From Paramicrobacterium sp051513965 (GTDB lineage: Bacteria; Actinomycetota; Actinomycetes; Actinomycetales; Microbacteriaceae): a DNA stretch of 64,000 bases. The position numbers and the translations under genes are program-made. Position 1 is the first letter of the stretch. Each line of letters starts with the position of its first letter. The DNA is taken from assembly GCF_051513965.1 (NCBI RefSeq), contig NZ_CP195847.1, positions 3,106,541 to 3,170,540 of the forward strand. The letters run 5' to 3'. Below, in pieces: positions 24,461-33,315 of this stretch. A model generated the notes under the pieces. The model searched no databases, was not told the DNA's origin, and saw nothing but the letters and a program-made list of their open reading frames with translations.

Positions 24461-26581
24461 TCATCGAGCTGCCATGCCAATCGCCGGTGAAACACGGCCC
24501 GCTGTCCGCATGGGGATCGCGGCCGCCAGGATCGAGGCGATGATGACGCCGAAGAAAACGGCAGTGAGCGAGCCGATCGGCGGTGCACCGGCAGACATCC
24601 CCAGCGCGTTCAGCGCGAGCAGACCGTAGCCGCTGCCGAAGACGACACCGGTTATCGACCCCAGCGTTGCCGCGAGCGCAGCCTCGATGGCGAGTGAGCG
24701 ACGCGCACCCGCTCGAGTCATGCCCAGGGCGCGGGTCAGCGCGATTTCTTCGCGCCGCTCGGCGACGGAGAGCGCCAGGGTGACCATGACTCCGACCATT
24801 GCCACAATGAGGGTCACGCTGATCATGACGATGCCGATGATCTGGCCGATGAGGAGCGTCTGCTCGATGCCCTCCCGGACGTCGGATGCCCAGAACACGG
24901 GCGTGCCGTCGCTGACGCTCTCGAGCACCGCCGAGCGCAGTTCAACAGCGCCCGTTCCCGGAGCGGGATCAACGAGAATGTCGAGCCCGTCGACGCGAAC
25001 ATCCACTGCCGGATGCTCGGTCAGCAGGTCGACAATGGCATCGGGGTCGTCGACAAAGTCGACGGGAATGATCGCAGCGGAGGAGAAGTTGCTCTCCATG
25101 TCCTCGCGGGCATCGGCGGTAGCTCCGGCTACGCCGACGACGAGTGCCGCCGTCAGCCCAACCCCCAGCATCAGCACGGTGCTCATGGCAGCCGTGCGGC
25201 GGGAGGACCGACGTGCGTTCGATACCGCTACACGGACCGCTCCCGACGACCCGGTCAAGGGTCGAAGGAGTGCCGCGAACCACTGAACGATAAAGGGTCC
25301 GATGCACACGAGCGCGACGAAGAGCAGCACACCGCTGAGCGCCGTCAACCCGAGTGCCAGGAACTCGTCGGTGCTCGCCGCGATCGCACCGGCCGCACCG
25401 GTGGCGACAGCGCTCAACGCAAGGACACTCGCTGCGACCAGGCGCACAGCTCGTCTGGTCGACCGTGCCTCCGTTGCCCTGGCTGCGCTCAGCGCTGCTA
25501 TCGGCGAGGCTTTCCCCGCGGCTTTCGCTGCCGGAAGCGCTGCGACAACGGTGGAGAGTGTCGCCAGCACCAGGCACGCAACGAGTGCGAGCGGGGCCGA
25601 GTTGAACGCATCCGTCAGCAGACCGCTGGACTGCGCAACGGCAACGAGTCCGGCGGCGAGCGCCCATCCGACCGCGACGCCGAAGATACCGCTGAGCAGG
25701 CCGATGCATGCCGCTTCGAACAGCACGAGACGCCGTAACTGCGCGCGGCCCGCACCGACGCATCTCAGCAAAGCGAGTTCGGTCGCCCGACGCGAGAACA
25801 CCGTCCGGAAGGTAGAGCCGACGATTACGACGGCCGACAGCAGCGCAAGGCCGACGAACACGGTGAGCGCGCCGAACACGCCTACGAGCGTGTCCGTCAC
25901 CGTTCTCGCCTGGTCGGCTCGTTGTTCTTCGCCGCTGATGACGAGGCTGTCTCCTATCAGCGCGCTCACGGCATCCGGATCCATGTCACCTGCGATGAAG
26001 ATCTGCACCGGGGTCATCGAGCCGATGGCGACGGCGTCCTCTTCCGTTATGAGCCCGACATCCATGCCGAACTCGTGAATCTGCCCGATGCCGGCGACGA
26101 CCAGCTCTTGCCCCGCTGCGACGACCGTGTCGCCGACCGAGACCCCTGATCGTTCAGCGGTGCTGACACCGAGGTAGATCTCGCCCGCTTGCAGCGCATC
26201 CCCCTCCTCCAGGTCGGGGATGGCGCTGAGAGAGCCGGAACCGGGGTCGCTTGTCAGTTTCCACGTGGACGTCAGACCGCCCGCCTCAACGGAGACGTCT
26301 CCCAGGTACTCGACCGCGACTTCGTCAGTCTCGGGCAATGCTGCCACTTGCCCCGCCATATGGGCGACGGCCTCGTTGTCGATGCTTTCAGGGGGAACGA
26401 CGACAACATCGGTCGCTTCCGGTGTTGTCATTCCGAAGGCGACGAGTGCGGCCCTTGCGTTGATCGCGATAAGGATCGACGACGCTGCGAAGGCGGTTGC
26501 GAGCGCGATCGCGAGGCCCATCATCAAGGCCTGTTTTGGCCGTCTCCTGATGCTTCGGACGGCGGTCTGCGGGACGATCAT
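24461..26581 (-). CDS. FtsX-like ABC transporter permease (MacB type)
   Basis: 706 residues from MIVPQTAVRSIRRRPKQALMMG; the ATG overlaps the ATPase stop by 4 bp. The long frame beyond this Met is antisense to the ATPase and was dropped. Architecture: one N-terminal helix (about 20-42), a large extracellular domain (about 55-245) and two blocks of three to four helices with FtsX signatures (SRRATELALLRCVGAGRAQLRRLVLFEA and AERREEIALTRALGMTRAGARRSLAIEA). This is a fused FtsX-FtsX permease of the LolCDE/MacB superfamily. Likely exports peptides or lipids, or senses envelope stress with the TCS next door. Confidence 0.85.
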   Translation of the reverse strand: MIVPQTAVRSIRRRPKQALMMGLAIALATAFAASSILIAINARAALVAFGMTTPEATDVVVVPPESIDNEAVAHMAGQVAALPETDEVAVEYLGDVSVEAGGLTSTWKLTSDPGSGSLSAIPDLEEGDALQAGEIYLGVSTAERSGVSVGDTVVAAGQELVVAGIGQIHEFGMDVGLITEEDAVAIGSMTPVQIFIAGDMDPDAVSALIGDSLVISGEEQRADQARTVTDTLVGVFGALTVFVGLALLSAVVIVGSTFRTVFSRRATELALLRCVGAGRAQLRRLVLFEAACIGLLSGIFGVAVGWALAAGLVAVAQSSGLLTDAFNSAPLALVACLVLATLSTVVAALPAAKAAGKASPIAALSAARATEARSTRRAVRLVAASVLALSAVATGAAGAIAASTDEFLALGLTALSGVLLFVALVCIGPFIVQWFAALLRPLTGSSGAVRVAVSNARRSSRRTAAMSTVLMLGVGLTAALVVGVAGATADAREDMESNFSSAAIIPVDFVDDPDAIVDLLTEHPAVDVRVDGLDILVDPAPGTGAVELRSAVLESVSDGTPVFWASDVREGIEQTLLIGQIIGIVMISVTLIVAMVGVMVTLALSVAERREEIALTRALGMTRAGARRSLAIEAALAATLGSITGVVFGSGYGLLALNALGMSAGAPPIGSLTAVFFGVIIASILAAAIPMRTAGRVSPAIGMAAR

Positions 26582-27369
26582 GCGACGGCTCCCGGCTGCG
26601 CGCTGATCGCGGCGACGCGCTCGAGCACCGTTTCGCGAGTGGGCTGATTGAGGATGCCCGCCGAACGTCCGTCTTTCAGCAGCACGACTTCGTCTGTGAC
26701 GGCGGCGGCTGAAGGGTCGTGCGTCACCATGACCACGGTCTGCCCGTAGTCGTCGACGCATGACCTGAGAAGTTCCAGCAGCGCTCCGCCGGATGCGCTG
26801 TCCAGTGCGCCGGTCGGTTCGTCGGCAACGATGAGATCCGGGTGGCCGAGCAGGGCTCTCGCCACCGCGACACGCTGGCGCTGCCCTCCCGACAGCTCAG
26901 ACGGTAAGTGCCGAAGACGGTCACCGATCCCGAGCCGGCCGACAAGTTCAGTGCGCCACGCGCGGTCGGGACGCCGCCCCGCGAGCGATAACCCGAGGTC
27001 GATGTTCTCGCCGGCCGTAAGGTGCGGCAGGAGGTTGCCGTCCTGGAACACGAATCCGATCCTGTCGCGCCGGATGGCGGTGAGCGTGGCATCGTCCAAG
27101 CCGCCGAGCTCAGTCTCGCCGAGCAGAATCCGACCTGATGTCGCGCGGTCGAGGCCCGCAAGGCAATGCAGCAGGGTCGATTTACCTGAACCGGATGCGC
27201 CCATGATCGCGGTGAATTTCCCGGTCTGGAGTTCGATGCTCAGCCCGTCGAGTGCACGCACACGGCTATCGCCGGCGCCGTACTCTCGTACGAGGTCGAT
27301 CGTTCGCGCCGCGAACCGCGATGTGGGGACAATTTTGGCATGTTGCGGATGACCGTCAGTAGATATCAT
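26578..27369 (-). CDS. ABC transporter ATP-binding protein (LolD/MacB type)
   Basis: 263 residues. Walker A is GASGSGKSTLLHCLAGL, the Q-loop is GFVFQDGNLLPHLT, the signature is LSGGQRQRVAVARALL, Walker B is LIVADEPTGALD and the H-loop is VVMVTHDP. It forms a transporter with the overlapping permease. It is divergent from the histidine kinase/response regulator pair (133 bp apart), the standard layout for antibiotic or envelope-stress ABC systems. Confidence 0.93.
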   Translation of the reverse strand: MISTDGHPQHAKIVPTSRFAARTIDLVREYGAGDSRVRALDGLSIELQTGKFTAIMGASGSGKSTLLHCLAGLDRATSGRILLGETELGGLDDATLTAIRRDRIGFVFQDGNLLPHLTAGENIDLGLSLAGRRPDRAWRTELVGRLGIGDRLRHLPSELSGGQRQRVAVARALLGHPDLIVADEPTGALDSASGGALLELLRSCVDDYGQTVVMVTHDPSAAAVTDEVVLLKDGRSAGILNQPTRETVLERVAAISAQPGAVA

Positions 27370-27502
27370 GTGTCTACTCTCACGCTCACACCACTAGCCT
27401 CGCATCGACCGTGAGAACGGCTTGTCGTGCCGCTCATCGGCCCTTCGAACGATATGCACTCGTATCGCGGAGGCGATGTCGTCCACTTAGTAGAATGACT
27501 GG

Positions 27503-28690
27503 GTGACGATGAGGGGGAGAACTGGTAACACGCGGCCGCTGCAGTCGCGGCGGGTACGCTGGCGAACCCTTGCAAGTGCCGCGGAGTTCGGAGTATTGGC
27601 GCTGTTGGTAGCCGTCGACTTCGAACTCGGTGCGCGGCTCATCGTCGACCCCGACACGGACTTCATTGTCGGCGCCCTTGCGACAGCGTTCGTCGCGATC
27701 GTGGTAGCTGGGCTCGCGCTCGCACGCAGAGTGATGCCGATCGGCGTGGCCGTCGGGTCGGCGTTCTCCGTCTCCCTCCTCGCCTCCATGGTCTCCGTGC
27801 CGGTCGGCAGCCCAGCTCTTTCGTTGACGGAAACCGCCGCAATCGTCGTGCTGACGATCTCCGGGATTCGCGGATGCGCAAGGCGCGGTGCGATCATCGT
27901 GGGCGCCGCAGCGCTCGCCGTCACCCTCGGCGGGGTGCTCCTGCGTCTTGGTTTCGACGTCACATTCGTACTGCTCGCGCTGCTGCTCTGGGGCTGCTCA
28001 GTCGCTGGCGGTCTGGCGGGCCGGTACATCCTCACCAAACGAGAGTCCGCGGTTGAAGCCGCCCGCCGAGCCGAGCGCATGGAGCTGGCGCGTGAGCTCC
28101 ACGATGTCGTAGCGCACCAGGTGACCGGCATCGTAGTACGGGCGCAGGCTGCGATTGCCGTCGCGCACAATGACCGCGAGCGGGTGACAGAAGCCCTGGA
28201 GTCCATTGAGGCCGCCGGTGCGGAGGCATTGTCGGCAATGCGCAAAATGGTCGGGACGATGCGGGAGGGGTCGAACGATAGGTCCCCGCTCACGGTGCAA
28301 TACGCGCTCTCGGACATCCCGGCCCTTGTTGAACGGTTCGACCCCGGTCTGACGCGCACGACGCTCTCATTTGAGGAGCCGCACGAGGCGATACCGCCCG
28401 GGGTTGGCGAGTCTGCGTACCGCGTGGTTCGGGAGGCGCTCACAAACGCGCGACGGCACGCTCCGGAGGGCAACACCCGAGTTGTGGTGAAGGCAGCGGG
28501 AGGGCAGCTTCTGATCGAGATCTACAATGACGGAGTGCACGGCGGCACGCGGATGCCTGGGTCGCGAGGGTTCGGCCTCACAGGCATGGCAGAGCGCGTC
28601 ACAGCCCTCGGAGGAACTATGCGCGCCGGAGCCATCGAGGACGACACGTGGAGTGTCCGAGTGACGCTGCCGATGGTGGAGGAACGATGA
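27503..28690 (+). CDS. Sensor histidine kinase, HisKA_3 (NarL/DesK) type
   Basis: 395 residues. Four to six membrane helices occupy about residues 25-175. The phospho-acceptor histidine is in ELARELHDVVAHQVTGIVVRAQAA (HisKA_3). The ATPase domain has an N-box ESAYRVVREALTNARRHAPEG and a G-box RGFGLTGMAERVTALGG. The stop overlaps the response regulator start (ATGA). The kinase probably senses envelope stress and drives the divergent ABC operon. Confidence 0.92.
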   Translation: MTMRGRTGNTRPLQSRRVRWRTLASAAEFGVLALLVAVDFELGARLIVDPDTDFIVGALATAFVAIVVAGLALARRVMPIGVAVGSAFSVSLLASMVSVPVGSPALSLTETAAIVVLTISGIRGCARRGAIIVGAAALAVTLGGVLLRLGFDVTFVLLALLLWGCSVAGGLAGRYILTKRESAVEAARRAERMELARELHDVVAHQVTGIVVRAQAAIAVAHNDRERVTEALESIEAAGAEALSAMRKMVGTMREGSNDRSPLTVQYALSDIPALVERFDPGLTRTTLSFEEPHEAIPPGVGESAYRVVREALTNARRHAPEGNTRVVVKAAGGQLLIEIYNDGVHGGTRMPGSRGFGLTGMAERVTALGGTMRAGAIEDDTWSVRVTLPMVEER

Positions 28691-29322
28691 TTCGCGTCTT
28701 CCTGGCCGACGATCAGGAAATGGTGCGCGCCGGGTTCACGATGGTACTCGAGGCTGAGGGCGATATCGAGGTGGTGGGCACCGCAGGGTCTGGCGAAGAC
28801 GCGGTTTCTGCCACGAAGCAACTGCGCCCCGATGTGGTGCTAATGGACATCCGCATGCCCGGTATGAACGGGCTCGACGCCACCAGAGTGATCACGTCGA
28901 TCCCGCATGCGCCGCGTGTCGTAGTCGTCACCACATTCGACTCCGATGAGTACCTGCGTTCCGCGTTGCAGGCGGGTGCCTCCGGATTCCTGTTGAAGGA
29001 CGCAGGCCCACGTCTGCTAGTCGAGGCTGTGCGAGCCGCAGCGAAGGGGGATGCACTCGTGTCGCCCTCCATTACCGTGCGGCTACTGGGTGAGATCGCA
29101 TCAGCGACGACGGCACCGACCGAACACCACGGCCTATCCGATCGCGAGGTAGAGATCGCCGCAGCCATTGCGCGCGGTGGCACGAACGAGGAGATCGCCG
29201 CTGACCTCTTCGTTTCACTTTCGACGGTCAAGACTCACGCGCGGAACATCTCGGTCAAGATCGGAGCCCGCAATCGGGTCGAAATCGCCGCATGGGCGTG
29301 GCGTGCCGGTGTGGTCAGCTAA
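28687..29322 (+). CDS. Response regulator, NarL/LuxR family
   Basis: 211 residues starting MIRVFLADDQEMVRAGF; the ATG overlaps the kinase stop. The receiver domain has the acidic pair (ADD), the phospho-acceptor Asp in VVLMDIRMPGMNG, Thr in VVVTTFDSDEYL and Lys in FLLKDAGP. The C-terminal LuxR helix-turn-helix reads LSDREVEIAAAIARGGTNEEIAADLFVSLSTVKTHARNISVKIGARNR. It is cognate to the overlapping kinase. Confidence 0.94.
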   Translation: MIRVFLADDQEMVRAGFTMVLEAEGDIEVVGTAGSGEDAVSATKQLRPDVVLMDIRMPGMNGLDATRVITSIPHAPRVVVVTTFDSDEYLRSALQAGASGFLLKDAGPRLLVEAVRAAAKGDALVSPSITVRLLGEIASATTAPTEHHGLSDREVEIAAAIARGGTNEEIAADLFVSLSTVKTHARNISVKIGARNRVEIAAWAWRAGVVS

Positions 29323-29324
29323 AG

Positions 29325-29492
29325 TGTATCCATTCAAACGCCCGGCGGCGTCGGCAGCCGCGGACAGCTTCGCGTGCACCTTCTTTCCGGTGCCATCGGT
29401 AGGCCATCTGGTGATGCCAGGTGCACGCCTTTCGGCACAGCCCGAATACCTCAGGCAGATCTCGCCAGGCGCGAAATCGGCACAGAGTGACA
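29325..29492 (-). pseudogene. Tiny IS5-family transposase relic, frameshifted
   Basis: One frame reads RAWRDLPEVFGLCRKACTWHH, and the neighbouring frame continues RWPTDGTGKKVHAKLSAAADAAGRLNGY. Together they resemble the IS5-type segment WRDLPERFG...DGTW...LLAQADAAGRIDW, as also seen in the larger IS5 copy at 37830-38630. Only about 55 residues remain and at least one frameshift is needed. A weak call resting on two short motifs. Confidence 0.5.
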
Positions 29493-29916
29493 CGATCTAG
29501 GTGAGAGGCGTCTGACGGGGCTGTCGTGGAGGAGAAGTTTTCGAGCGCGCTTACTGGTTCGCAACCCGCGTCGGCGCGGTCACCTTTCACCCTCATGAGA
29601 TGCACAAGACTACGGAACCACGCGAATCGAGCGTTGGTGCACATCGTGAAATTCGCAGCTAGCTAGCATGATGCGTAATTGATTCCGGGAGTAACACCTC
29701 GAGCATCACGCCGGTTATGACGGCAATAGTTTTGTTCGATTCTTAGCACAAGAGAAATCAACGATCACAACGCGGTGAGCGATACCGTGGTCTTTTCGAC
29801 ATTGCGGTTCGTTTCGTGCACGCTATGCCGCAGTCGAAGGCCACTCTGAAAGGCGTGGCTTCCCCCGGCTTTTGCGTTTTGTGTGATCGTGTGTACACGC
29901 CACGTAAACGATGACG
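29493..29916. other. Non-coding gap with lower GC
   Basis: About 420 bp with no supported gene. It is visibly more AT-rich than the core regions (for example around 29660-29770), with short frames only. It probably holds recombination scar and the promoterless tail beyond the oxidoreductase gene. Confidence 0.35.
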
Positions 29917-30717
29917 CTAATGAGGATCGGCCAGGTGGATTGCAAGGTCGCTACGATCAGGCAGAATATCCACTCGCAATGCCCGAGTTCCTTGATACTC
30001 ACCGTCTGCGAGCTTGCGGAATCGACGTACCGGTTCAGTGGCGACGCCATGCAGGCGCTCCGTGAGTCGCTGGGCTTCGCGCTCAATCCGAGCCGTATCA
30101 AGCATGTCGGCATCGTAGACTACATGGAGCGCAAGTGATTCAATCCCGGTGTACCAAAGTGCGCCATGAGTTAGCGGAAAGAGCAGTGAGTCCAGGTCAC
30201 CGCTAACGCCGCGCTCGCCAAGCGCTCTTGCATCGTCACCGGCAGTGACAATGATGAGCGCCTTGCGCCCCGCCAAGCCACCATCTCCGTACCGCCGGGG
30301 CATTCCAGTGTGCGGATCTAGATCGCCAAAAGCGAACCCGCTGGTGAGCACGCGGTCGAACCAGCCTTTGAGAATCGCGGGCGGTCCGTACCACCACAAA
30401 GGAAACTGGATGATGAGCAGCTCTGCGGCGGCAAGCTTCGCTTGTTCCAACTGAATGTCGGGCGGCAACTGGTCTGCGGCGTACGCGTGACCGAGGAGTG
30501 AAGCCATGCCGCCCGAAGAGTCCGATAGTTCACCCAGGTCGCGGTCACTGAGCACCGGGTCGAACCCTTGCGCATAGAGATCAGAGATTGCGACATCATA
30601 ATCACCTCGCAGTACGGTGAGTCCTGTCTGGAAGAGGTGGCTGTTAAGCGAGTTGCGGCGCGGGTGTGCGTAGATCCATAACGCGTTGCCCGGAATGGGT
30701 TCGTGATCGATAGTCAT
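29917..30717 (-). CDS. NAD(P)H oxidoreductase, flavodoxin-like (NQO1/MdaB family)
   Basis: 266 residues. ALWIYAHPRRNSLNSHLFQTGL is the N-terminal flavin phosphate-binding motif (HPxxxSLN) of the NAD(P)H quinone oxidoreductase family. IIQFPLWWYGPPAILKGWFDRVLTSGFAFG is the canonical FP-WWY..PA-LKGWFDRV segment, and ALIIVTAGDD follows. It would carry out two-electron quinone reduction in the cytoplasm. It sits alone on the minus strand, 44 bp downstream of the beta-lactamase gene. A broken paralogue is at 23403-23630. Confidence 0.87.
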   Translation of the reverse strand: MTIDHEPIPGNALWIYAHPRRNSLNSHLFQTGLTVLRGDYDVAISDLYAQGFDPVLSDRDLGELSDSSGGMASLLGHAYAADQLPPDIQLEQAKLAAAELLIIQFPLWWYGPPAILKGWFDRVLTSGFAFGDLDPHTGMPRRYGDGGLAGRKALIIVTAGDDARALGERGVSGDLDSLLFPLTHGALWYTGIESLALHVVYDADMLDTARIEREAQRLTERLHGVATEPVRRFRKLADGEYQGTRALRVDILPDRSDLAIHLADPH

Positions 30718-30760
30718 ACGAACTTCTGATCCTTATCTTGGGTGGGTGTGAGTGGGTGCA

Positions 30761-31735
30761 CTATTGACTTGAGGCAAAGTGTTCCAAAACTACGGTCGCC
30801 ACATCAGCCACCAAGGCATCGTCATACGTCTGCTCACGGTCATAACGCTCGGTCAAGATGGTGATGACAATCGGTTCACGTTCTGGCGCGAAGACAACTG
30901 CGATGTCGTTCCTCAGTGGGCCCGCTCCGCCTGACTTGTCCGCCACGACCCAGTCGGTTGGCGCACCCGCCCGAATGAGAGTGTCGCCGGTGGCGTTCGC
31001 ACTCATCCAGTCGATCAGCAGTTCCTTATCTGCTGGGGCGAGGTGGTCGGCTCCGAGCACGGCAACCATGCTGGACGTAAACGCTGTGGCGGTTGTGGTG
31101 TTTGCCCCGGTGTGGACATTCGCGTTGTTGAGATCGGGTTCAATATCCGCGACTTGCGTAACGCTATCTCCCCACTCAGCAAAGGCCTCATTCATCCCTT
31201 CGGGACCGCCAATACGCTCCAGCACAAGGTTCATTGCCGTATTGTCGCTGAGGCGAACCGCAGCCTCCGCCAACTCCGTGAGCGTCAGCCCAGAATTCAC
31301 ATGGTCAGTAGTGAGCGGTGAATAGCCCGCCGCATCAACATCAGCCCGGGTCCACTTCATCCGCTCATGGCGGTCCTCCCCGTGCACCTGACTCAAAAAC
31401 TGCGCTGCCGCAAATGCCTTGAGAGTGGAGGCGAAACCGAATCTCTCGTCTTCGCGGTGCTGAACACTGAGCCCGGTGCCGATGTCGATAGCGCTGACCG
31501 CAACCCGCGCCTGGTACATGTCCTCCAGCTCGCCAATACTCGAGCTCACCGCACTCAGGGAGCCCGAGGGCGGTACGGGTTCGGCACTAGCCGAGGGCAC
31601 GGGAGCGTGGGTAAGTGGTGGTGTACTCGCTGTTGCCTCATCGTTGTGTGAGGCAGCGCAGCCCGAGGCCAAGGCTAATACCGCAGTAGCGACGAACCAT
31701 AGGTAGCTGGTCACGGGGATTAACCTGCGTCGCAT
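30761..31735 (-). CDS. Class A beta-lactamase, predicted lipoprotein
   Basis: 324 residues from MRRRLIPVTS. Signal peptide with lipobox ALASGC, so the enzyme is likely anchored to the outer membrane face and then linked by a Ser/Pro-rich stretch. Active-site motifs are all present: STLK (Ser70/Lys73 positions) in FASTLKAFAAA, SDN in VRLSDNTAMNL, the omega-loop EPDLN in DIEPDLNNAN (ExxLN), and KSG in VADKSGGAG (KTG variant). An upstream Met at 31798 was rejected because it precedes the signal without adding one. It follows an alpha/beta hydrolase gene by 59 bp on the same strand, so both may be one unit. Confidence 0.92.
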   Translation of the reverse strand: MRRRLIPVTSYLWFVATAVLALASGCAASHNDEATASTPPLTHAPVPSASAEPVPPSGSLSAVSSSIGELEDMYQARVAVSAIDIGTGLSVQHREDERFGFASTLKAFAAAQFLSQVHGEDRHERMKWTRADVDAAGYSPLTTDHVNSGLTLTELAEAAVRLSDNTAMNLVLERIGGPEGMNEAFAEWGDSVTQVADIEPDLNNANVHTGANTTTATAFTSSMVAVLGADHLAPADKELLIDWMSANATGDTLIRAGAPTDWVVADKSGGAGPLRNDIAVVFAPEREPIVITILTERYDREQTYDDALVADVATVVLEHFASSQ

Positions 31736-31794
31736 AGGTTTCACCTTCAAATGGGTCTCACTTCGTCCAAAGTGCAAGTCACTGCCAGGGCGGT

Positions 31795-32655
31795 TCAATA
31801 TGTTGCCCGCCAGTCCCGGATAGTCTCAAGCGCTTGGTCAAAATGTGACTCGAGCAAGAAGTGGCCCCCGTCGAATAGTTCTATGCGAGCGTGAGGGGCG
31901 TGCTGCAGAAAGGCAGTGGCTCCGTCAGGTCCAAAAATCTCGTCGTTCTTGCCCCACACGGCGAGGACGGGCACTTGTGAACGCTCAAGCCATTCGTGGA
32001 ACCTAGGGTAAAGCGAGCGGTTGCTGGCGTAGTCCGCGAAGAGCGCCAACTGTGCCCGGTCAATGCCAGGCCGAGCCATTAAAGCGGCGTCGTGCTCCCA
32101 GGCGTCAGGGCTCACAGTTGTCACGTCCGGTACCCCGTGGGTGTATTGCCAGCGAATCGCTTCATGCGACAAGGCGTAGCGCAGGGCCTGCTCGGCTTGT
32201 GCTGAACCAGTCGCGGCGTACTCCCAAATGGGAGCCCAGAAGTCGGGGACGAAGCCCTCTTCGTAAGCATTGCCGTTCTGCGTGATGATTCCCTCGATCG
32301 CCTGCGGGTGTGCGAGGGCTAGCCGCCAGGCAATTGGTGCGCCGTAGTCCTGGACATACACCGTGTATCTCTCTACACCTATCTGCCGCAGGAAGTCGGC
32401 AGTCACCTCGGCCAGCGCGTCGAAGGTGTAAGTGAAGGCGTTGACCGAGGGAGCTGCGGAACGCCCAAAGCCAATGTGGTCGGGGGCGATAACCCTGTAA
32501 CGGTCAGCCAGCGAAGGAATCAAGTGGCGGAACATATGCGAACTCGTGGGGTATCCATGGAGCAAAAGCATGGTGGGCCCATCGCTGGGGCCTGCTTCAC
32601 GGTAAAAGACCTCCAGGCCGTTCACGGTCAAGGTTCGGTGGTGGACACGTGCCAT
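31795..32655 (-). CDS. Alpha/beta hydrolase, dehalogenase/epoxide-hydrolase-like
   Basis: 286 residues. The oxyanion segment is LLLHGYPTSSHMFRHLIP, followed by APDHIGFGRS. The nucleophile elbow is VYVQDYGAPIAWRLA, so the nucleophile is Asp, as in haloalkane dehalogenases and epoxide hydrolases, not Ser. The acid lies in WGKNDEIFGP and the base in DGGHFLLES. It sits between the beta-lactamase gene and a divergent CGNR regulator. The substrate is unknown; an ester role is unlikely with an Asp nucleophile. Confidence 0.87.
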   Translation of the reverse strand: MARVHHRTLTVNGLEVFYREAGPSDGPTMLLLHGYPTSSHMFRHLIPSLADRYRVIAPDHIGFGRSAAPSVNAFTYTFDALAEVTADFLRQIGVERYTVYVQDYGAPIAWRLALAHPQAIEGIITQNGNAYEEGFVPDFWAPIWEYAATGSAQAEQALRYALSHEAIRWQYTHGVPDVTTVSPDAWEHDAALMARPGIDRAQLALFADYASNRSLYPRFHEWLERSQVPVLAVWGKNDEIFGPDGATAFLQHAPHARIELFDGGHFLLESHFDQALETIRDWRATY

Positions 32656-32665
32656 GCTAACTTCT

Positions 32666-32694
32666 TAACTAGTTGTTACCGGTTAGTGTTAACC
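32666..32694. promoter_or_regulatory. Inverted repeats between the hydrolase and CGNR genes
   Basis: Two repeats lie close together: TAAC-N5-GTTA at 32666-32678 and GGTTA-GTGT-TAACC at 32681-32694. They are in the 78-bp divergent promoter region, 11 bp from the hydrolase start and about 40 bp before the CGNR start. Candidate operators for the CGNR regulator. Confidence 0.5.
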
Positions 32695-32733
32695 TAACAG
32701 GCATCATTTCATTGAGCAACCCGGGAGGTGCGC

Positions 32734-33252
32734 ATGGCCCAAGACGAGGACCTTCTCATGGCGGTACTCAATAGCGCTCCCGTGACTGCGGGCTCGCCGC
32801 AAGAGCAACTCACTGGCAAGGAAGGCGCGCAACTCGCACGCAACTTTGGTGGAACCGGGTCGCCCGAAGAGCTAGCCACGCTAATCAAGGTCCGCGATAG
32901 CCTGCAGCAAGCCATACGCGGCAACGACGAGGCGCTCGCAGACCTGTCGCAATTCACGAGCGAAATTGTGATGACACCTAATGTGACTGCCGATGGCATC
33001 CACTGGGAACTCAGCGCGCCCGCCACTTCACTCCTAGCCGCTCGCACCTTAGTGGCGTGGTCAGAAGTTCAGCATGAGCGCCCAGGGCGCCTACGGGCAT
33101 GCGCCAACACTGAATGCAACCTCTTTCTCGTGGACCGAAGCCGCCCGGGCACGGCCAAATGGTGCTCCATGGCGACATGCGGCAACCGGATCAAGGTGCG
33201 CGCGCATGCCAAGCGCAACCGCAGCTCAGCGGAGTCGGAGTCCCGCGCTTGA
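32734..33252 (+). CDS. CGNR zinc-finger transcriptional regulator (ABATE type)
   Basis: 172 residues from an ATG with GGGAGG upstream; an in-frame GTG 6 bp earlier overlaps that site. The N-terminal ABATE-like domain is a putative stress-sensing part. The C-terminal CGNR zinc finger reads RACANTECNLFLVDRSRPGTAKWCSMATCGNRIKVRAHAKR, with four cysteines (CxxxxC...CxxxxC) and the CGNR motif. It is divergent from the hydrolase/beta-lactamase unit and likely regulates it. Confidence 0.88.
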   Translation: MAQDEDLLMAVLNSAPVTAGSPQEQLTGKEGAQLARNFGGTGSPEELATLIKVRDSLQQAIRGNDEALADLSQFTSEIVMTPNVTADGIHWELSAPATSLLAARTLVAWSEVQHERPGRLRACANTECNLFLVDRSRPGTAKWCSMATCGNRIKVRAHAKRNRSSAESESRA

Positions 33253-33315
33253 CGGGGGCTCTTCGGATATTTGGTGGGGGTCGTGGTGTGAGTCTGCCGA
33301 CGGCGAGGAGCATTC

